Below the pieces are notes generated by a model. The model was not told the DNA's origin. It ran no database searches and saw only the letters and a program-made list of their open reading frames with translations. Below, piece after piece: positions 32,183 to 41,689 of a stretch of 64,000 bases of DNA (its first letter is position 1; each line of letters starts with the position of its first letter). The DNA comes from UBA1941 sp046329575 (lineage in GTDB: Bacteria > Bacteroidota > Bacteroidia > Chitinophagales > LD1). The position numbers and the translations under genes are program-made. The DNA lies in assembly GCA_046329575.1 (NCBI GenBank), contig JAXLUJ010000016.1, positions 11,717 to 75,716 of the forward strand. The letters run 5' to 3'.

Positions 32183-34546
32183 TTATAGTTTGATATTTAT
32201 TTTTCCCGGTTTGCTGCGCACTTCCTTTCGCTCTTTGGAGTAACCTTTATAATCTTCATCGGCATCGTCAAGAAAGTCGAGCGCCTTCTGCAATTTTTTA
32301 GGGATATCGCCTTTGTAGTTGATTTGATAATAAGAGAATCCAACCCGGGGCACCTCATCGCGAGATGGTAAAATCTTCATCTGTTTTTCTACGCCTGCTT
32401 CGCGGAAGGGCGCCATAAATTCCTGAATTCGGTCTTTGTGCAGTTGGGCCACTTTGGCATTCACTTTACTATCAGGAACCAAAACTCTGGCTTTATCCTG
32501 AACGGTAAAAAGCAAATCACTTTGTTTTACGAAGTTGTTGAGGTAGTGAACAAATTGAGAGTCTTTCACGCTCATCTTATCAACATATATCGAATCGTCT
32601 TCTGATAGTTTGAAGTTTTTACCTGAAGTGAAGTAATAACGCTTGGCTTCGTACAACAACATGTGCTCCCGTTCTTTTTGCTCATAGTGCACCGGCTGAA
32701 TTTCGATTGTTGCTTCAGGATTAGATTTTAGAAAATCGATTAAATCGTCTGCAAATTTCTTTTGTTTGGAAGTGAGGGCACTTTGGCGCATGTTCCAGCG
32801 CATAATGTGAAATTGTTCCACACTTTTCTCCTGATTCTTCACATAAACGCGGTAAGGAGAAGTGGGTGGTTTTACAAAAATATTTCTCACAATTTCCCAG
32901 ACTACCGGCCAGATCTTGAACTTCGGATCTTTCAGATTGCCATTCACCGGAATGTCGTAATCGATTTCCTGGCCGGGATCACGAACAAATGCCATAATGA
33001 GTGGCATCGGAATCCAACTTGCATCTTTCTTTTTAACGCGTTTGCTGAGTTGCGGATTTACAATCAACAAGTGATTTTCGCTGGTTACCACGCTGTCCCG
33101 AACTTTCCACTTAGCTGTAAGTTCCATAGTGCCGCGTTCGAGAGGGTAAGAAGTGTAAGTAACTGTATAAGGATTAAATGTTGGAACGGCTATCTTGCTG
33201 AGCGAAAGGTTCAGATCAAAATCGCCAAAACTCATTGGATTTACACTAAAACCGAAAGCGAATTGTCCGTGCGGTTGCAAGCCGGCATCCACATCCACAT
33301 TAATTCTCGGATTGCTTTTGTCGATGTTCTTCGCAATGATCCGAAGTGGATTGGCTGCAATGGAGAACTCTTCGCGCAGGGCAAAATCATTGTAACGGAT
33401 GTCGCCTCGGTAAAGCGCAAATTTGTTGACATGGTAATGCGATGCCAAAAAGTTCTTTTCAAACTTTTTCAGGTAATCATAGATTTCGAAAATTAAATTG
33501 AATTTGGAGGAATCGGCACGCGCCGCCTTAACCGTAGCGCCTCCTTTACCAAACATGGTTTCGGCATTGTTCAAATAATCGTAGCGTTCAAATTTGAAAT
33601 ACGGCTGGTCGATCATTACAGTATCCACGTTATAGTCGAAAGTTCGCGGACTTACATTGGTCATGTTCACGGCCAATTTTTTTAGCGACACATAGTCTTC
33701 GCCTTTCTTTTTTCCGAAATGAAAATCATTGATGGCCAGATAGCCTTGTACGGCTACATCGGTGGTTTGCTTTACATTTCCCTGAGCGTGGATGTCGCAA
33801 TCCAAATTAGCCGAGAAGTGGCCGTAATTCGAAATGTCTTTCAGATATTGTTCAAAAATGCTGAGGTCGAACTTTTCTACTTTGGCTGCTACGCGGTAAT
33901 CCAGCGATTTAATGTTGAAAGTGCCTTCAGCATGCACATCGCCGCTTCCTGGGCCTGACCGCAATGTGGTTTTAAACTGAATGGTATCGCGGTCGTAACG
34001 CAATCCCGGACTGGTAAGATCCATTTCCTTTACCCAATAGTGTACCGGAATTACTTTTTCATCATAAATAAAATGTGCGTTTGAAATTTCAACATCAAGC
34101 ATATTGAACTTGGTTGATTTAACGAGACTATCGGCAATTTGACGCTCTTTAGGCGTGAAGCGCTGAACGATATCGTCGAAATTGAATTGCTTTCTATTTT
34201 GGATTAAATGAATTTGTGGTGAGGAAATACTCAGACTGCTGATTTCATAAATTTTGGATGGAATTTTCAACATAGCGAAGTCAACAGAGGCGCCGTCTAT
34301 AGCCACGAATACGGAATCACTGTTTTGTTCGAACAGTTTCACTCCGCTCAAATGGGCGTATCCTGTAAAAGGATTTACATAACACCAATTGAGTGTAATT
34401 TCTCTGCCTAATATTTTCATATCGTATTTTTCAATTGCCCATTTGGCAATGGGAGAAATAAATACGATTACCAAAATGATAATGCCGAATAGTACGCCGA
34501 ATACGATGGCTACCGCTTTCTTCCAGGGTTTGTTGAATAATTTCAT
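32183..34546 (-). CDS. DUF748 (AsmA-like) envelope protein
   Basis: 787 aa, start ATG 34546 (MKLFNKPWKKAVAIVFG); an ATG 30 bp upstream is less likely. One N-terminal membrane anchor (VLFGIIILVIVFISPIAKWAI), then a long periplasmic region of DUF748: LNWCYVNPFTGYAHLSGVKL, FNIKSLDYRV, and GTMELTAKWKVRDSVVTSENHL. AsmA-like proteins form long beta-groove bridges for lipid movement between membranes, consistent with its position near the MlaEFD operon. Mechanism here is an inference. Confidence 0.9.
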   Translation of the reverse strand: MKLFNKPWKKAVAIVFGVLFGIIILVIVFISPIAKWAIEKYDMKILGREITLNWCYVNPFTGYAHLSGVKLFEQNSDSVFVAIDGASVDFAMLKIPSKIYEISSLSISSPQIHLIQNRKQFNFDDIVQRFTPKERQIADSLVKSTKFNMLDVEISNAHFIYDEKVIPVHYWVKEMDLTSPGLRYDRDTIQFKTTLRSGPGSGDVHAEGTFNIKSLDYRVAAKVEKFDLSIFEQYLKDISNYGHFSANLDCDIHAQGNVKQTTDVAVQGYLAINDFHFGKKKGEDYVSLKKLAVNMTNVSPRTFDYNVDTVMIDQPYFKFERYDYLNNAETMFGKGGATVKAARADSSKFNLIFEIYDYLKKFEKNFLASHYHVNKFALYRGDIRYNDFALREEFSIAANPLRIIAKNIDKSNPRINVDVDAGLQPHGQFAFGFSVNPMSFGDFDLNLSLSKIAVPTFNPYTVTYTSYPLERGTMELTAKWKVRDSVVTSENHLLIVNPQLSKRVKKKDASWIPMPLIMAFVRDPGQEIDYDIPVNGNLKDPKFKIWPVVWEIVRNIFVKPPTSPYRVYVKNQEKSVEQFHIMRWNMRQSALTSKQKKFADDLIDFLKSNPEATIEIQPVHYEQKEREHMLLYEAKRYYFTSGKNFKLSEDDSIYVDKMSVKDSQFVHYLNNFVKQSDLLFTVQDKARVLVPDSKVNAKVAQLHKDRIQEFMAPFREAGVEKQMKILPSRDEVPRVGFSYYQINYKGDIPKKLQKALDFLDDADEDYKGYSKERKEVRSKPGKINIKL

Positions 34547-34559
34547 AAGGATAGTTTTT

Positions 34560-34588
34560 AAAAAAGAAAGCCGCAATTGCGGCTTTCT
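34560..34588 (-). terminator. intrinsic terminator, usable on both strands
   Basis: AGAAAGCCGCAATTGCGGCTTTCT is a perfect 24-bp palindrome at 34565-34588 with an A run before it, so on the minus strand it ends in Ts. It separates the gene at 34603 from the DUF748 gene. Confidence 0.9.
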
Positions 34589-34602
34589 AAAAATGCTCAG
34601 GG

Positions 34603-34917
34603 CTATTTCTTATCGGCCGGTGTAGAACGATCTTCTTTAATGGTATCGTCATCGTCGGGCTGTTCCTCTGATGGAATGTCACCAATACGGCGCTGCGGAT
34701 TAGGATTTTGACCTTCACCACCTTGTTGTTGTTGCTGCGAAGCCGGTTTTTTGCTGATTTCAGCGCCGCCATCACGTATTGGCTCATCACCGGCTTTTTT
34801 TTGATCGCCATTATTTTGTTGTTGCGAGCCGGTGCTTTGAGGAGCATTGCCCTGTACACGCTGCGATTGCTGCGATCCGGACGTTTCGTCCTGTTGTTTT
34901 TTATTATCGTCTTTCAT
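34603..34917 (-). CDS. small disordered Gln-rich protein
   Basis: 104 aa with almost no hydrophobic residues: Gln, Asp, Gly, Ser, Lys and Pro dominate, including a QQQQQ run. No fold or motif. Such short, very polar proteins often go with stress-gene clusters and may be hydrophilin-like; that is inference. It has its own terminator and a clear ATG. Confidence 0.75.
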   Translation of the reverse strand: MKDDNKKQQDETSGSQQSQRVQGNAPQSTGSQQQNNGDQKKAGDEPIRDGGAEISKKPASQQQQQGGEGQNPNPQRRIGDIPSEEQPDDDDTIKEDRSTPADKK

Positions 34918-35153
34918 AACATTTTTATTTGTGTGAATAATATCCGCCCCAAAAAATCCTATGCCCGCCGTAATGGCCCTATGCGCTTATTAAGGAATGA
35001 CATTGATTTTTTAATCCCACTGTGGAAATAGAAGTGCGTATTGTGTCAAAAAATCCCCATGTGATTGATTTAATTAATGCATGGGAAAATCTTCTACAAT
35101 AAATGGCTTGGTGATGCGGTATGATTTTCTAAATCGAAAGGCAACAAAGTTTT

Positions 35154-35969
35154 ATGGAAAACCGATCTACTGCCTTGGAAGAAGAGAAAAAGCCCGGCTT
35201 TATTGACGGCTTACTCAACCGCACCCGAACGTTTTTAGACCAAACCGGAAAGGTGAGTGTTTTTGCCGGGCAGGCCATTAAAGAAGCGCTATGGCCACCT
35301 TACGAATTTCTGGAGCTGATGCGGCAATGTTATTTTGTAGGGAATTTGTCGTTGCCGCTGGTTGCCATCACAGCGCTTATCATGGGCTTGGTGTTTACCT
35401 TACAATCACATCCTACGCTTGCCAAATTTGGAGCTGAAAGTTGGTTGCCGGCCATGGTTTCAGTAGCCATGCTTCGCGAAATAGCCCCTGTAATTACTGC
35501 ACTGATTTGTGCCGGCAAAGTAGGTTCCGGAATGGGGGCTGAATTGGCTTCGATGCGCGTAACCGAACAAATTGATGCAATGGAGGTGGCTGGTAACAAA
35601 CCAATGAAATACGTAGTGGCCACCAGAGTGTTAGCTGTTACCATTATGGTACCGATGCTGGTGATTTTTGCCGATGCCATTTCTATACTGGGATCGTTCA
35701 TAGGTGTAAGTTTCAGCGATCATACCAGCTTCACTCTCTTCTTTAACCATGTGTTCAACGCCGTTGATTTCATCGACTTTCTTCCCGCTGTTATCAAGTC
35801 GTTCTTTTTCGGATTTGCTATTGGAATTATTAGTTGTTATAAAGGATATACTTCTAATAGCGGCACTGCAGGCGTTGGCGTGGCGGCCAACGAATCGGTT
35901 GTAGTAGCATCGCTTTCCATTTTTATTATTGACATGATAGCTGTTCAGGTCACCAACTTTTTTATGTGA
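35154..35969 (+). CDS. mlaE: MlaE-type ABC transporter permease
   Basis: 271 aa. Amphipathic N-terminal helix, then five or so membrane segments. The blocks ITALIMGLVFTLQ, REIAPVITALICAGKVGSGM GAEL (spaced) and TEQIDAMEVAGNKPMKYVVA are the MlaE/YrbE signature. Permease of the complex that moves phospholipids between membranes. Its stop overlaps the start of the ATPase gene (TGATG). Confidence 0.95.
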   Translation: MENRSTALEEEKKPGFIDGLLNRTRTFLDQTGKVSVFAGQAIKEALWPPYEFLELMRQCYFVGNLSLPLVAITALIMGLVFTLQSHPTLAKFGAESWLPAMVSVAMLREIAPVITALICAGKVGSGMGAELASMRVTEQIDAMEVAGNKPMKYVVATRVLAVTIMVPMLVIFADAISILGSFIGVSFSDHTSFTLFFNHVFNAVDFIDFLPAVIKSFFFGFAIGIISCYKGYTSNSGTAGVGVAANESVVVASLSIFIIDMIAVQVTNFFM

Positions 35970-36757
35970 TGGAAAAACAAGTTGAAAAGCCGATTGAAGA
36001 AAACTCCTCTGATTTTGCAGTAGAGATTGCCGGACTTAAAAAATCTTTTGGTGAACAAAATGTTTTGGATGGCGTGGATCTGCATTTAAAAAAAGGTGAA
36101 AACCTGGTGGTAATGGGGAAGTCAGGAACCGGCAAATCGGTACTAATCAAATGTATGGTTCGTTTATTGGAAGCAGATGAAGGCAAGATTTTGATTCTGG
36201 GAAAAAATGTTCCCGAACTGGACGAAAAGGAACTGAACGAAGTGCGCAAGCATATTGGATTTCTTTTTCAGGGTGCAGCTTTATATGATTCCATGACAGT
36301 GAAGGAAAATTTAAAATTCCCCTTACGCGATTCGGTAAAAATGAAGGATTCGGAAAAGGAAAAGTTGGTGGAGGAGGCGCTTGAGGCAGTAGGTTTGAAG
36401 GAGGCAATTCATAAAATGCCTGCTGAACTTTCAGGTGGTATGAAGAAACGCATTGGATTGGCCCGCACAATTATTTTGAAGCCGGATATCATTCTTTATG
36501 ATGAACCTACCACCGGTCTCGACCCCATTACGGCGCGCGAAATCAGTGAATTGATCAGTACCCTGCAACGGGAACAAAAGACTTCTTCCATCATTATAAC
36601 GCATGATATTGAATGCGCTCACATTACAGGAAACAGGATTGTGCTGTTGAAAGACGGGAAAGTGGCTACTGAAGGCACTTTCGACGAACTGGCAGCAAGC
36701 GACGACGAATGGGTTCGCAGTTTTTTCAATATGCAACACACAACAAAAAATAGCTGA
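35969..36757 (+). CDS. mlaF: MlaF-type ABC transporter ATPase
   Basis: 262 aa from the ATG at 35969. Walker A GKSGTGKS (50-57), Q-loop FLFQGAALYDSMTV, signature LSGGMKKRIGLAR, Walker B ILYDEPTTGLDP, switch His in ITHDIE. The FQGAALYDSMTV and LSGGMKKR blocks set MlaF-type ATPases apart. Powers the MlaE permease. One base separates it from the MCE gene. Confidence 0.96.
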   Translation: MEKQVEKPIEENSSDFAVEIAGLKKSFGEQNVLDGVDLHLKKGENLVVMGKSGTGKSVLIKCMVRLLEADEGKILILGKNVPELDEKELNEVRKHIGFLFQGAALYDSMTVKENLKFPLRDSVKMKDSEKEKLVEEALEAVGLKEAIHKMPAELSGGMKKRIGLARTIILKPDIILYDEPTTGLDPITAREISELISTLQREQKTSSIIITHDIECAHITGNRIVLLKDGKVATEGTFDELAASDDEWVRSFFNMQHTTKNS

Positions 36758-36758
36758 T

Positions 36759-37487
36759 ATGAAAAAAGAAACCGGCGACAGAGTAAAGCTCGGGATGTTT
36801 GTTTTAACCGCTCTTGGACTCTTTATTTTTGGAATTTATTCTATTGGCGCCAAGCAACGTTTGTTTGCCAAAACATTTAAAGTGAAAGCGCTTTACCGCG
36901 ATGTGAGCGGTCTTGAACTGGGTAATAACGTACGTTTTGGCGGCATTAACATAGGTACTGTAAACGACATTGAAATTTTGAAAGATACCGTAGTGAATGT
37001 GGAAATGGTGCTGGACGAATCGGTACATCAATTTATAAAAAGCGATGCACTGGCAAGTATTACTTCAGAAGGTTTGATGGGCGATAAGATTGTGACCATC
37101 AGCGCCGGTTCCAGCAATCAGATTGTAAAAGACGGACAAGTGCTGGCCACTATAGAAGGAAGCAGCATTGATGCCATATTGGCGAATTTGAAAATTGCAT
37201 CGAATAATGCGGTAGGCATTACTAATGATTTGGGAGATATTATCAGCAACGTGCGGGCCGGAAAAGGTATGGTAGGCCGCATTCTCATGGATTCGGTAAT
37301 GGGTAACGATTTGCGGCAAACTTTGCGCAATGTGAAAGGCGCCAGTAAAGGGTTAGACGACAATTTAGAAGCCGCTAAGCATAGTTTTCTTTTCAAGGGC
37401 TACTTTAAAAAGAAAGAGAAAGAAGCCGAAAAACAAGCTGAAGCGGAAAAGGAAAAAAAGGAAAAGGATAAAGAGGATAAGAAATAG
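36759..37487 (+). CDS. mlaD: MlaD-type MCE domain protein
   Basis: 242 aa. One N-terminal membrane anchor (KLGMFVLTALGLFIFGIYSI) then the MCE domain: FKVKALYRDVSGLELGNNVR, GGINIGTV and GDKIVTIS. The C-terminus is a Lys/Glu-rich charged tail. MCE rings carry lipid through the periplasm. No separate MlaC or MlaB gene follows, as usual in Bacteroidetes. Confidence 0.94.
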   Translation: MKKETGDRVKLGMFVLTALGLFIFGIYSIGAKQRLFAKTFKVKALYRDVSGLELGNNVRFGGINIGTVNDIEILKDTVVNVEMVLDESVHQFIKSDALASITSEGLMGDKIVTISAGSSNQIVKDGQVLATIEGSSIDAILANLKIASNNAVGITNDLGDIISNVRAGKGMVGRILMDSVMGNDLRQTLRNVKGASKGLDDNLEAAKHSFLFKGYFKKKEKEAEKQAEAEKEKKEKDKEDKK

Positions 37488-37521
37488 GCACAACATTTTA
37501 AACTCCATTCAAAATTACGTT

Positions 37522-37680
37522 ATGAGCCATCTCCGATATTTTTTATTGCGCCTGAAGTATAATGGTGCGGTTTCAATGGGAAACAAACAGATTGCGGAAG
37601 ATTTGCGCAATCAATTGAAAATGGAAGAGATCCATCAGCGCGTAATGGCATATCGCCAACAATTTTTTTTAAACAAGTAA
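37522..37680 (+). CDS. small hypothetical protein
   Basis: 52 aa, ATG at 37522, stop at 37678-37680. Reads MSHLRYFLLRLKYNGAVSMG and ends in MAYRQQFFLNK. No family known to me. It sits between mlaD and the YtxH gene with short gaps on both sides and may be part of the same transcript. Confidence 0.5.
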   Translation: MSHLRYFLLRLKYNGAVSMGNKQIAEDLRNQLKMEEIHQRVMAYRQQFFLNK

Positions 37681-37691
37681 AACAGCAAAAC

Positions 37692-37994
37692 ATGAGCAAC
37701 GGAAAAGTATTGGTAGGCGCTTTGGCAGGCCTTGCCGCAGGAGTAGCAATCGGTTTGATTTTGGGCGAAACCGAAATGGGCAAAAGCCTTAAAAATTCGG
37801 TAAGCGGAAAGGCGAATCGCCTGAGTGAAACCTTGAAAGATTTGATGGACGAAGGCAAATCGATGATGGAAGATATGGCCGGCAATGGCTCTTCTTCTGA
37901 AGGTGAAGGCAGCCACAAAACTGCAGGCTCTTCCTTAGGTTCGGGATCTTCTTCCACTTCTGGCAGCGGATCATCGAATAAGGGTAAAGCCTAA
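37692..37994 (+). CDS. YtxH domain protein
   Basis: 100 aa. GALAGLAAGVAIGLILGETE (9-28) is the Gly-rich membrane helix of YtxH proteins, followed by the amphipathic LSETLKDLMDEGKSMME and a Ser/Gly-rich tail. YtxH proteins are general-stress membrane proteins of unknown action. It continues the stress-type context here. Confidence 0.88.
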   Translation: MSNGKVLVGALAGLAAGVAIGLILGETEMGKSLKNSVSGKANRLSETLKDLMDEGKSMMEDMAGNGSSSEGEGSHKTAGSSLGSGSSSTSGSGSSNKGKA

Positions 37995-38136
37995 AAAGAA
38001 ACGGGAAGTTCGGAGGGCGGAAGGTATATCTGGATTCCGGAGATTAATTCTTTCAGAAAGAAATTCTTTAAACCGGCAATCATTGTACTGGGATGCTTTA
38101 CGGACTTCCTTTTTAAAAACTAAAAATCACAAAACT

Positions 38137-38424
38137 ATGTCAGACAAAATTTTCAAGAATACCGAACATGCCTTGAAAGAAGGAGAGGATTATGTGATGA
38201 GCATGAAAGACCGATTGGTGAAATTGTTCACACCTCATAGTAACGAAAGTCACTTTAATTACTTTTCAATTATTAAGCGCGTTTTTTTAGTGGTAGTGAT
38301 AATTTATGGTATTCGAAAAGTTGACGTAATCCGAAAAGTGGTGTTGGCAGTTTTATCGGCGCTTTTTACCAAATGGCTTACCAGCAAAGCCTCGCAACTG
38401 GCGCTACCCGGCGGAAAAGAGTGA
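38137..38424 (+). CDS. hypothetical membrane-associated stress-type protein
   Basis: 95 aa, start ATG 38137 (MSDKIFKNTEHALKEGEDYV). A soluble N-terminal half leads to a hydrophobic segment IIKRVFLVVVIIYGIRK and a second weaker one near the end. I do not know the family. Its start is 142 bp after the YtxH gene on the same strand. Confidence 0.7.
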   Translation: MSDKIFKNTEHALKEGEDYVMSMKDRLVKLFTPHSNESHFNYFSIIKRVFLVVVIIYGIRKVDVIRKVVLAVLSALFTKWLTSKASQLALPGGKE

Positions 38425-38521
38425 CAAAAAAGTGTTGGGTGTTTCCGATCATCTAATATATTTGAAAGCGTTTTATCTGCTAAAAGTCAGCAGTAGCAAG
38501 CGTTTCAAGTAAATATTAAAA

Positions 38522-38935
38522 ATGAGTACTGAGAAAATCACTATCCATTCCACCGTTGCGGCCGATAAACAAAAAGCGTGGAACTATTACACCCAACCTG
38601 AACACATTACTCAATGGAACTTTGCTGACCCCAGTTGGCATTGCCCGCGCGCTACAAATGATATGCGCGTTGGCGGGCGTTATGTGGCGCGGATGGAAGC
38701 TAAAGACGGAAGTTTCGGTTTTGACTTTGATGCTACCTATACCCATATTCAGCCCGGCGAGAGTTTTACGTATGAGTTTGGCGGAAGGCTGGCCACTGTT
38801 GATTTTAAAGAGCATTCCGGAACTACAGAAGTTACGGTAACTTTCGATCCTGAAACGCAGAACAGCATAGAGCGGCAGCGCGAAGGCTGGCAAATGATTC
38901 TGAATAATTTCAAAAAATATACTGAGGCGAATTGA
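38522..38935 (+). CDS. SRPBCC/AHSA1-type lipid- or ligand-binding protein
   Basis: 137 aa. ITIHSTVAADKQKAWNYYT (6-24), QPEHITQWNFADPSWHCPRA and GGRYVARMEAKDGSFGFDF are the opening of the AHSA1/START-like fold, and QREGWQMILNNFKKYTE is its C-terminal helix. Such proteins bind hydrophobic ligands in a helix-grip cavity; the ligand is unknown. Confidence 0.9.
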   Translation: MSTEKITIHSTVAADKQKAWNYYTQPEHITQWNFADPSWHCPRATNDMRVGGRYVARMEAKDGSFGFDFDATYTHIQPGESFTYEFGGRLATVDFKEHSGTTEVTVTFDPETQNSIERQREGWQMILNNFKKYTEAN

Positions 38936-39069
38936 ACCTAAGATGCTGCACCAAAAGAAAGGTGTTGTATATCGTCACCACTTTCAGTTACTCAAGCTAT
39001 GCCCATTATTTGGATGATTACAATACAGCACTGGCTATTCACAACATAAAACAGGTATTTCCCTTTAAC

Positions 39070-39188
39070 GCCAACCGCGGTAGCGATCGAAGTGGAAATA
39101 CTTTTTGCGCGGTTTCTTAACTAATCATTTCAGTTGGAAACACTACTGCCGCGCAAAAAGATTGCAACGAAGAGCGCGGCATCCGCAA
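39070..39188. repeat. modular interspersed element, class C core
   Basis: GCCAACCGCGGTAGCGATCG, then AAGTGGAAATACTTTTTGCG, to TGCCGCGCAAAAAGATTGCA and GAGCGCGGCATCCGCA. The arms CTTTTTGCGCGG and CCGCGCAAAAAG are perfect complements (12 bp). No gene lies between 38936 and 39280. Confidence 0.9.
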
Positions 39189-39280
39189 AAAGAATCTGTT
39201 TTCAGTTTTAGATTTAAGAAATGTGGGATTGCCGGCTGATTAGTATTTTAGCTGCTGTTGATCATTAAAACTACAGCGAA

Positions 39281-39928
39281 ATGAGCCAAAACAATCCAAC
39301 AGACCCATGGACCGAAAGATGGAATGAGCGATATAGCGATGCGGTTTTTGCTTACGGAGAATTGCCTAATGAATTTTTGAAAGAACAACTTCAAAAGTTA
39401 ACACCCGGTTCTATCTTGTTTCCGGCAGAAGGAGAAGGACGAAATGCGGTTTTTGCGGCAACTTTGGGTTGGAAGACTACGGCATTTGATATCAGCAGCG
39501 CAGGACGAAACAAAGCACAATTGCTAGCCCAAAAGAATGACGTGACAATTCAATATCTGGTAGGTGAACTGGATGATTTACATTTTCAGAATGCTCCTTT
39601 TGATGCCATTGCGTTGATTTACGCTCATTTTCCGGCTCCTGTAAAATCGCAAATCCATAAAAAGTTAGATACGTTATTGAGAGTTGGAGGCTGTATCATT
39701 TTCGAAGCTTTTAGCAAGAAGCATCTTCAATACCAATCGAAAAATGAGAAAGTAGGTGGGCCGAAGGATATAGAAAGTTTGTTCTCCTTAGAGGAAATTC
39801 AGGCTGATTTTCCCAATTACAAAATAATTCAACTGGAAGAATGTGAAATTGAATTGCAAGAAGGCAGGTATCACAATGGCACCGGCTCCGTAATCCGATT
39901 TGTTGGGATGAAGTTGAAGCAGCAGTAA
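39281..39928 (+). CDS. class I SAM-dependent methyltransferase (TehB-like)
   Basis: 215 aa. Motif I ILFPAEGEGRNAVFAATLGW (45-64), the acidic TAFDIS, then FDAIALIYAHFPAPV and GGCIIFEAFSKKHLQY place it with small class I methyltransferases of the TehB/tellurite-resistance group. The acceptor is unknown. Isolated gene with ATTACGA heptads in its 3' flank. Confidence 0.9.
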   Translation: MSQNNPTDPWTERWNERYSDAVFAYGELPNEFLKEQLQKLTPGSILFPAEGEGRNAVFAATLGWKTTAFDISSAGRNKAQLLAQKNDVTIQYLVGELDDLHFQNAPFDAIALIYAHFPAPVKSQIHKKLDTLLRVGGCIIFEAFSKKHLQYQSKNEKVGGPKDIESLFSLEEIQADFPNYKIIQLEECEIELQEGRYHNGTGSVIRFVGMKLKQQ

Positions 39929-39971
39929 GCCGTAGCTTATTAGTTTGCCGGAGCGTTCGCTTTCTTTTTCA

Positions 39972-40078
39972 CGAAATTCAGATTACGAAAAACGCTATTA
40001 CAAACTCCGAATTACGATAAAGGTGTTGAAAAAAGGTGCCCTGCGTAATTCGTAATTCTTCATTCGTAATTTCTAATC
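39972..40078. repeat. ATTACGA heptad palindrome
   Basis: A degenerate left arm of ATTACGA heptads (39983-40018) faces the right arm TGCGTAATTCGTAATTCTTC, then ATTCGTAATTTC. Same layout as at 9478, 42232 and 42676. Confidence 0.85.
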
Positions 40079-40102
40079 ACGACCGTTTTTCTCGCTTTTC
40101 TA

Positions 40103-40912
40103 TCAAACTATAAAATTCGCCAGAATACTGGTAACGGCTGAAGAAGTAAGTGGCTCGTCGAACGCTTCGGTGAGCGCATTGCCGGTAACTGAAGTAATGC
40201 CCGAAAGCACTACGCCATATTGCTGGATGGTGTCATCCAAATCGTAGATCGGCTGTAACGAGGCAGGCAACGTGCCGCGGTTGTTTGCCGTTACCCAACC
40301 CTTGAGCGAAGCATCAGCGCCCATTTTAGCACGTAACCGGCGCACTATGGCGGCATGCCGCGCTTCAACCGATTGCAATTGCACCGAGGCGGTGAGCAAA
40401 TCGTTGTTGCTAATTAAATTGCCGGCCTGACCTTTATAAGCACGAACGGCCAAATCAGAAAACGCTTGCGACAACAGCAGAAAATCAGTAAAAACGGTAA
40501 AGGGGCTCACACTTCCTGATAACGTAAAGTTGAATGTGGGTTTGGCAATGGTTTTACCGCCATAGCTTTGAATCACTAAGGCCAAAAAATCGACCTGAGC
40601 CGCGTTTTGTTTAGCAATTTGTTGAAATGCCGTCAAGTTACCTGAAGGAATGATTCCCGAAGCCAGGGCTTGTGTGTAGAAATCGTTTTGAAGGTATTCC
40701 ACTTTCAGCAGGAAGTTCATCGCATCTATTACGACGTCGTTCGTGGCGGCCTTTGAAATTTTTGGTATAGAAGATAACAGTATCGTAGGAACCGCTGTAA
40801 CGGCAAGGGTTTTGGCCAGCGCTCCAAGTTTTTTGAAATGATCCCGACGGTTTTGCAATTCGCTGTTCAGCGTTGCTTCTGAAATTTTTTCGATGGTTTG
40901 AAATTGACTCAT
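40103..40912 (-). CDS. ferritin-like domain protein (PF13668 type)
   Basis: 269 aa. A signal-like segment (LGALAKTLAVTAVPTILLSS) sits at about 30-50 behind a charged N-terminus. The ferritin-like bundle follows: MNFLLKVEYLQNDFYTQAL, KQNAAQVDFLALV and QSVEARHAAIVRRLRAK. Glu in VEYLQND and Glu/His in VEARHAA remain, but the second helix has Ala and Gln where iron-binding relatives have Glu and His, so the di-iron site looks incomplete. A probable exported stress or desiccation-type protein. Its start is 9 bp from the next paralogue's stop. Confidence 0.88.
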   Translation of the reverse strand: MSQFQTIEKISEATLNSELQNRRDHFKKLGALAKTLAVTAVPTILLSSIPKISKAATNDVVIDAMNFLLKVEYLQNDFYTQALASGIIPSGNLTAFQQIAKQNAAQVDFLALVIQSYGGKTIAKPTFNFTLSGSVSPFTVFTDFLLLSQAFSDLAVRAYKGQAGNLISNNDLLTASVQLQSVEARHAAIVRRLRAKMGADASLKGWVTANNRGTLPASLQPIYDLDDTIQQYGVVLSGITSVTGNALTEAFDEPLTSSAVTSILANFIV

Positions 40913-40921
40913 AAGAATTGC

Positions 40922-41596
40922 TTAGGTGGTTGGTAAATTAACAGCGCTAATGGTGGTTTTGATAAAAGTTTGCGCGATCGCCAGAATCGCGGCCGGATCT
41001 TTGGAATAGCCCAATCCTTTGCCATCTACCACATCATCGCCCGCAAAGTTGGCCGAATCGGGCTGAATCAGGTCGCGCATCACAGCGGCATGACGGGCGT
41101 TGACCGATGCCATTTTTACCAACAACATTAAATTTTCAGTTCCTGCCATCAGTTTTGCTGCGCCGTTGGCTGCGGCAGTTTCCAGATCCTGTAACGTTTT
41201 TGCGGCGGTGAGCACGCTGCTTCTGCTGGTAAAGTCAACTGAAGAAAAATCAAATTCGGGAGTAGCAATGGCGGCGGTTCCCAACACATGCTGCAACATA
41301 TCGAATTGTACCTGGTGATGAAGTTGTACGTCGGTGAACACTTCTTTTTCATCAGCAGTGGCAGCGGTGTAAAACGCGGCTACCACTTTGTTGTAAAAGG
41401 TAGTGTTGAGCAATTTCAAAACGTAGATATAGTTCAGCATTCCGGTATCGCCGCTTCCCAAATTGAAATCGTTGGAAACGTTAGTGGCTTTGCAACCGGG
41501 CAACAGCGCTGCCGCTGCAATTCCTGAAACCAACAGAAACTGCTTTCTGTCCATTTGTTCATTGTTGGTAATGTTCATCATAATGGTTTCGTGCAA
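40922..41596 (-). CDS. ferritin-like domain lipoprotein (PF13668 type)
   Basis: 224 aa (or slightly fewer; several Met codons near the start). The signal ends in a lipobox LLPGC followed by Lys. Bundle helices: MLNYIYVLKLLNTTFYNKVV, FTDVQLHHQVQFDMLQHVL and MASVNARHAAVMRDL. Compared with its neighbour it has Asn for Glu in the last helix (VNARHAA), so metal binding is doubtful. Tandem duplication with divergence. Confidence 0.87.
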   Translation of the reverse strand: MHETIMMNITNNEQMDRKQFLLVSGIAAAALLPGCKATNVSNDFNLGSGDTGMLNYIYVLKLLNTTFYNKVVAAFYTAATADEKEVFTDVQLHHQVQFDMLQHVLGTAAIATPEFDFSSVDFTSRSSVLTAAKTLQDLETAAANGAAKLMAGTENLMLLVKMASVNARHAAVMRDLIQPDSANFAGDDVVDGKGLGYSKDPAAILAIAQTFIKTTISAVNLPTT

Positions 41597-41689
41597 AAGT
41601 GTTTTTCAATAAAGGTCACAAATTGAGTATTCTGAGCACAAAAAACGAATGCTGGCATTCTTTTTTTCACTAATTGGGAAAGTAATACC

